A stretch of 9,355 nt of DNA from Elusimicrobiota bacterium. GTDB lineage: Bacteria > Elusimicrobiota > Endomicrobiia > Endomicrobiales > Endomicrobiaceae. The stretch covers positions 1 through 9,355 of the forward strand of contig JAITCX010000210.1 in assembly GCA_031282945.1 (NCBI GenBank), in the 5' to 3' direction. The stretch's first letter is position 1; each line of letters begins with the position of its first letter. This document shows positions 6,531 to 9,355 of the stretch, one piece after another. Both the position numbers and the translations under genes were made by a program. The notes under the pieces are model-generated. The model was given only the letters and a program-made list of their open reading frames with translations. It ran no database searches and was not told the DNA's origin.

Positions 6531-9355
6531 GTGGCTGGTGAATTTGTTCATTTGCACAATCACACTGAATATTCCCTTTTAGACGGAGCTTGCCGTCTGG
6601 TAGACGACAAAGGGAAACCCGCAGAGCTTTTTAATGTTATAGCTAATGAATACAAAATGCCCGCTTTAGCTATAACAGACCATGGCAATATGTATGGGGC
6701 TATGGAATTTTATCAAACCGCTAAAAAAGTTGGGATAAAACCCATTATTGGTTGCGAGGTTTATGTAGCGCCCAAATCGCGTAAAGATCACAGCCAAAAA
6801 GATTCCGATGATGATGGGAAATATTATAATCATTTAACTTTGCTAGCCAAAGATTTCAAGGGCTATCAAAATTTAATGCGCATTTCAAGCATTGGTTTTT
6901 TAGAGGGCTTTTATTATAAACCCCGAGTAGACACTGAAGTTCTTAGAAAATACCATGAAGGAATAATTTGTTTGTCTGGGTGTATGTTGGGGAAAGTTGC
7001 AAACTGTCTATTGAGATCCGCCGCGGACGAAGCTCTTAAAACAGCCATAGAATATCAAGATATTTTTGGCAAAGAAAATTATTATCTTGAAATAATGGAC
7101 CATCAACTGCCCGAGGAAAAAATAATTATTGAAGGTTTAATAAAACTGTCCAAAAAAACAAATATTGATATTGTCGCAACTAATGACTGCCACTTTTTGC
7201 GCGCTGCCGACCATGAAATGCATGATGCGCTTTTATGCGTAGGCACCAAAAAACAAGTCAGCGATGAAAACAGAATGCGCTACAGTCCGTTTTGTTATTA
7301 CAGAAGCGCAGAGGAAATGGCTGAATTGTTTTCTTATATGCCTGAAGCGTTAAAAAAGACTCTTGAAATTGCTGAAAAAGTAAACATTGAAATCAAATCC
7401 GATCAATTGCTCCTGCCGAATTTTCCAATAACCTCCGAATTTAAAGACGACAATCACTATTTAGAATATAAATGCCAAGAAGGTTTAAAAAAACGTTATG
7501 GAAATATAACGGCCGTCCACACAGAGAGATTAACGCATGAGCTTTCCGTGATAAAAAGAATGGGTTTCGCCTCGTACTTTTTAATAGTAGAAGATTTCAT
7601 TAAATATGCAAAAGGCTGCAATATCCCCGTCGGACCTGGCAGAGGGTCTGGGGCAGGGTCTATGGTGGCATATACTCTCGGCATAACGGATATTTGTCCA
7701 TTGAAATACGGACTTCTATTTGAAAGATTTTTAAATCCCGACAGGCGTTCCATGCCCGATCTGGATATAGATTTCAGCGATAAAGGCCGCGACGATGTTG
7801 TGGAATATGTGCGCAATAAATACGGGGCGGACAAATGCGCTCAAATTATAAATTTTGGGTCTATGAAGGCGCGCCAAGCTTTAAAAGACGTGGCTAGAGC
7901 GCTGGGGTTTACACCCACCCAATCAAACGATTTAGCGCAAATGCTTCAGGACGAAAAAAAAATAAAAGAATCTTTGGCTGAAGTTGAGGAGCTTAGAAAA
8001 CTTGTAAACACAAATGAAAATATCGCAAAACTTTTTGAGCTTTCGCAAAAACTAGAAGGTTTGAAACGTCACACGGGCGTGCATGCGGCAGGTATGATAA
8101 TTGCCAATGAGGACATTCAAAATTATACTCCGCTGCAGATGGCGCCCAAGAACAAAGTTGTTACAACTCAATACGATGGGTCAATTCTGCCAAATTTAGG
8201 CCTCTTAAAAGTTGACTTTTTGGGTATAAAAACTCTAACCATTATTGATGATTGCATAAACTTTATAAAAGAGAGCAAAGACAAAAATTTTAACATCAAC
8301 AATATTCCTTTAGACGACAAAAAAACTTATAATCTTTTATGCAAGGCCGATAGTTTGGGGGTGTTTCAGCTAGAAAAATCAGGAATGCGCAAATATATAA
8401 AAAAGCTAAAGCCCGAAACTATAGACGATATAATTGCATTGCTTGCGATCTATAGACCTGGACCTATGGGGTCTGGAATGTTAGACGATTTTGCAGACAG
8501 AAAGCATGGGCGCAAGAAAATTAAATACGATCATCCTCTGCAAGAATCAATATTAAAAGAGACTTACGGCGTCATGCTCTATCAAGAGCAGGCGATGAAA
8601 ATGGCAATTGTTCTTGCGGGTTTTACGCCGGGCGAGGCGGACGGCTTGAGAAAAGCTATGAGCAAAAAAGATCCAGAGGTTATGGCGGCGCAGAGGGAGA
8701 AGTTTGTAAAGGGCGCGGCCGCAAGAGGCATAAACGAAAATGTAGCGGAAAGAATTTATTCAAATATAGAGGCGTTTGGGGGATACGGATTTAACAAATC
8801 TCATTCGGCGGCTTATGGGATCATGGCTTATCGGACGGCATATTTGAAAGCCAATTATCCATTGGAATTTTTAACGGCAACGTTAATTTCGGCGACGGGA
8901 GCTTCTTCAACCTCTGAAGAAATTGGGATTGCGCAGTATTTGCAAGACGCCAGAAACTTGGGGTTTGAGATTTTGCCGCCTGATATTCAACGTTCTTTTG
9001 GAGATTTTTCTATAGAGGACGGCAAGATTAGGTTTGGGTTGCATGCGATAAAAGCTGTGGGAGAGGGCGCGGTTGAAGAAATTATCGCACAAAGAAATGC
9101 CGGCGGTCCGTTTAAAAGCTGGCATGATTTTTTAGAGAGAGTTGATTTAAAAAGCGGCAATAAATCTACATTTGAGGGTTTAGGGTCGGCGGGCGCATTT
9201 GATTGTTTCGGCGCCGATAAGCTGACTGCGAGAGCCAGTATTTTGGGGCATATAGAGACTTATATTGCGCGCGCTCAAAAGATGAAAGAGGAAAAACAGT
9301 CCCCGCAGGGAATGCTTTTTGGGGAGCAGAAACTTGAGGAGATTGAGCTTATCAA
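6531..9355 (+). CDS. dnaE: DNA polymerase III alpha subunit (3' end beyond window)
   Basis: DnaE is the catalytic subunit of the replicative polymerase. The reading frame is open from GTG 6531 to the window edge: 941 residues of a usual 1,100-1,200. The N-terminal PHP domain (about 1-280) keeps all nine presumed metal ligands: His9, His11, Asp18, His51, Glu76, His101, Cys151, Asp219 and His221. The palm has GPGRGSGAGS at 368-377, catalytic Asp412 and Asp414 in PDLDIDF, and Asp562 in KVDFLGIKTL. HTGVHAAG is at 514-521, RPGPM at 642-646, YGFNKSHSAAYG at 752-763, and a helix-hairpin-helix region near 830-860. The missing part should be the rest of the C-terminal region, including the OB fold; the visible end QGMLFGEQ is the usual linker before it. 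The start directly precedes the conserved EFVHLHNHTEYS and has a strong AAAGGAGG. The gene begins 20 bases after the glycerate kinase stop and is probably cotranscribed with it. Confidence 0.97.
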   Translation, partial: MAGEFVHLHNHTEYSLLDGACRLVDDKGKPAELFNVIANEYKMPALAITDHGNMYGAMEFYQTAKKVGIKPIIGCEVYVAPKSRKDHSQKDSDDDGKYYNHLTLLAKDFKGYQNLMRISSIGFLEGFYYKPRVDTEVLRKYHEGIICLSGCMLGKVANCLLRSAADEALKTAIEYQDIFGKENYYLEIMDHQLPEEKIIIEGLIKLSKKTNIDIVATNDCHFLRAADHEMHDALLCVGTKKQVSDENRMRYSPFCYYRSAEEMAELFSYMPEALKKTLEIAEKVNIEIKSDQLLLPNFPITSEFKDDNHYLEYKCQEGLKKRYGNITAVHTERLTHELSVIKRMGFASYFLIVEDFIKYAKGCNIPVGPGRGSGAGSMVAYTLGITDICPLKYGLLFERFLNPDRRSMPDLDIDFSDKGRDDVVEYVRNKYGADKCAQIINFGSMKARQALKDVARALGFTPTQSNDLAQMLQDEKKIKESLAEVEELRKLVNTNENIAKLFELSQKLEGLKRHTGVHAAGMIIANEDIQNYTPLQMAPKNKVVTTQYDGSILPNLGLLKVDFLGIKTLTIIDDCINFIKESKDKNFNINNIPLDDKKTYNLLCKADSLGVFQLEKSGMRKYIKKLKPETIDDIIALLAIYRPGPMGSGMLDDFADRKHGRKKIKYDHPLQESILKETYGVMLYQEQAMKMAIVLAGFTPGEADGLRKAMSKKDPEVMAAQREKFVKGAAARGINENVAERIYSNIEAFGGYGFNKSHSAAYGIMAYRTAYLKANYPLEFLTATLISATGASSTSEEIGIAQYLQDARNLGFEILPPDIQRSFGDFSIEDGKIRFGLHAIKAVGEGAVEEIIAQRNAGGPFKSWHDFLERVDLKSGNKSTFEGLGSAGAFDCFGADKLTARASILGHIETYIARAQKMKEEKQSPQGMLFGEQKLEEIELI

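Noticed and set aside
7485..7494. TTTAAAAAAAC as a programmed frameshift site in dnaE
   Set aside because: Programmed frameshifting is known for dnaX, not dnaE. The frame continues without interruption and I see no downstream stimulatory structure.
7496..7834. Antisense open frame (112 codons) within dnaE
   Set aside because: It lies opposite the catalytic palm region of dnaE, with no independent coding signal.

Overview
The window is a fully co-directional, ordinary-looking piece of bacterial core genome. It holds seven protein-coding genes, all on the + strand, and together they cover almost everything. No stretch longer than about 85 bases lacks a gene. I see no tRNA or rRNA gene, CRISPR array, insertion sequence, phage gene or attachment site. 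Base composition is moderately AT-rich by eye, with A-rich tracts but many GCG/GGC-type codons. The standard bacterial code fits, and most starts have recognisable Shine-Dalgarno sequences. The lineage cannot be proved from sequence alone. The form of the DnaE N-terminus (HLHNHTEYSLLDGACRL followed by a short DDKGKP insertion), the free-standing PASTA protein next to rpe, and the codon style remind me of Elusimicrobiota (Elusimicrobium/Endomicrobium types). That is recollection, not a search result.

Layout: (1) a short leader with two near-identical tandem hairpins, about 17-76; (2) a CstA-family membrane carrier, 85-1749; (3) ilvC, class I ketol-acid reductoisomerase, 1785-2786; (4) a membrane-anchored protein with three PASTA domains and no kinase, 2797-3543, overlapping by 8 bases (5) rpe, ribulose-phosphate 3-epimerase, 3536-4189; (6) an 85-base gap, the largest between genes, with a weak hairpin; (7) a PdxA-family dehydrogenase, 4275-5246; (8) a MOFRL-type glycerate kinase, 5257-6510; (9) dnaE, the DNA polymerase III alpha subunit, from a GTG at 6531 and running off the right edge after 941 codons.

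Spacings of 35, 10, -8, 85, 10 and 20 bases suggest one or two transcription units, with 4190-4274 the most likely break. The genes do not form one pathway. CstA imports peptides or pyruvate. IlvC works in branched-chain amino acid synthesis, which starts from pyruvate. Rpe belongs to pentose-phosphate metabolism. PdxA belongs to vitamin B6 synthesis or, if it is the PdxA2 type, to catabolism of four-carbon sugar acids. Glycerate kinase feeds glycerate into lower glycolysis, and DnaE replicates the chromosome.

I found no convincing new multi-gene system. The points most worth a second look are the four-arm leader upstream of cstA with competing pairings that reach the ribosome-binding site, the intact PHP metal site of DnaE (possible built-in proofreading), the PdxA2-like signature beside a glycerate kinase, and the kinase-less PASTA protein fused by overlap to rpe.
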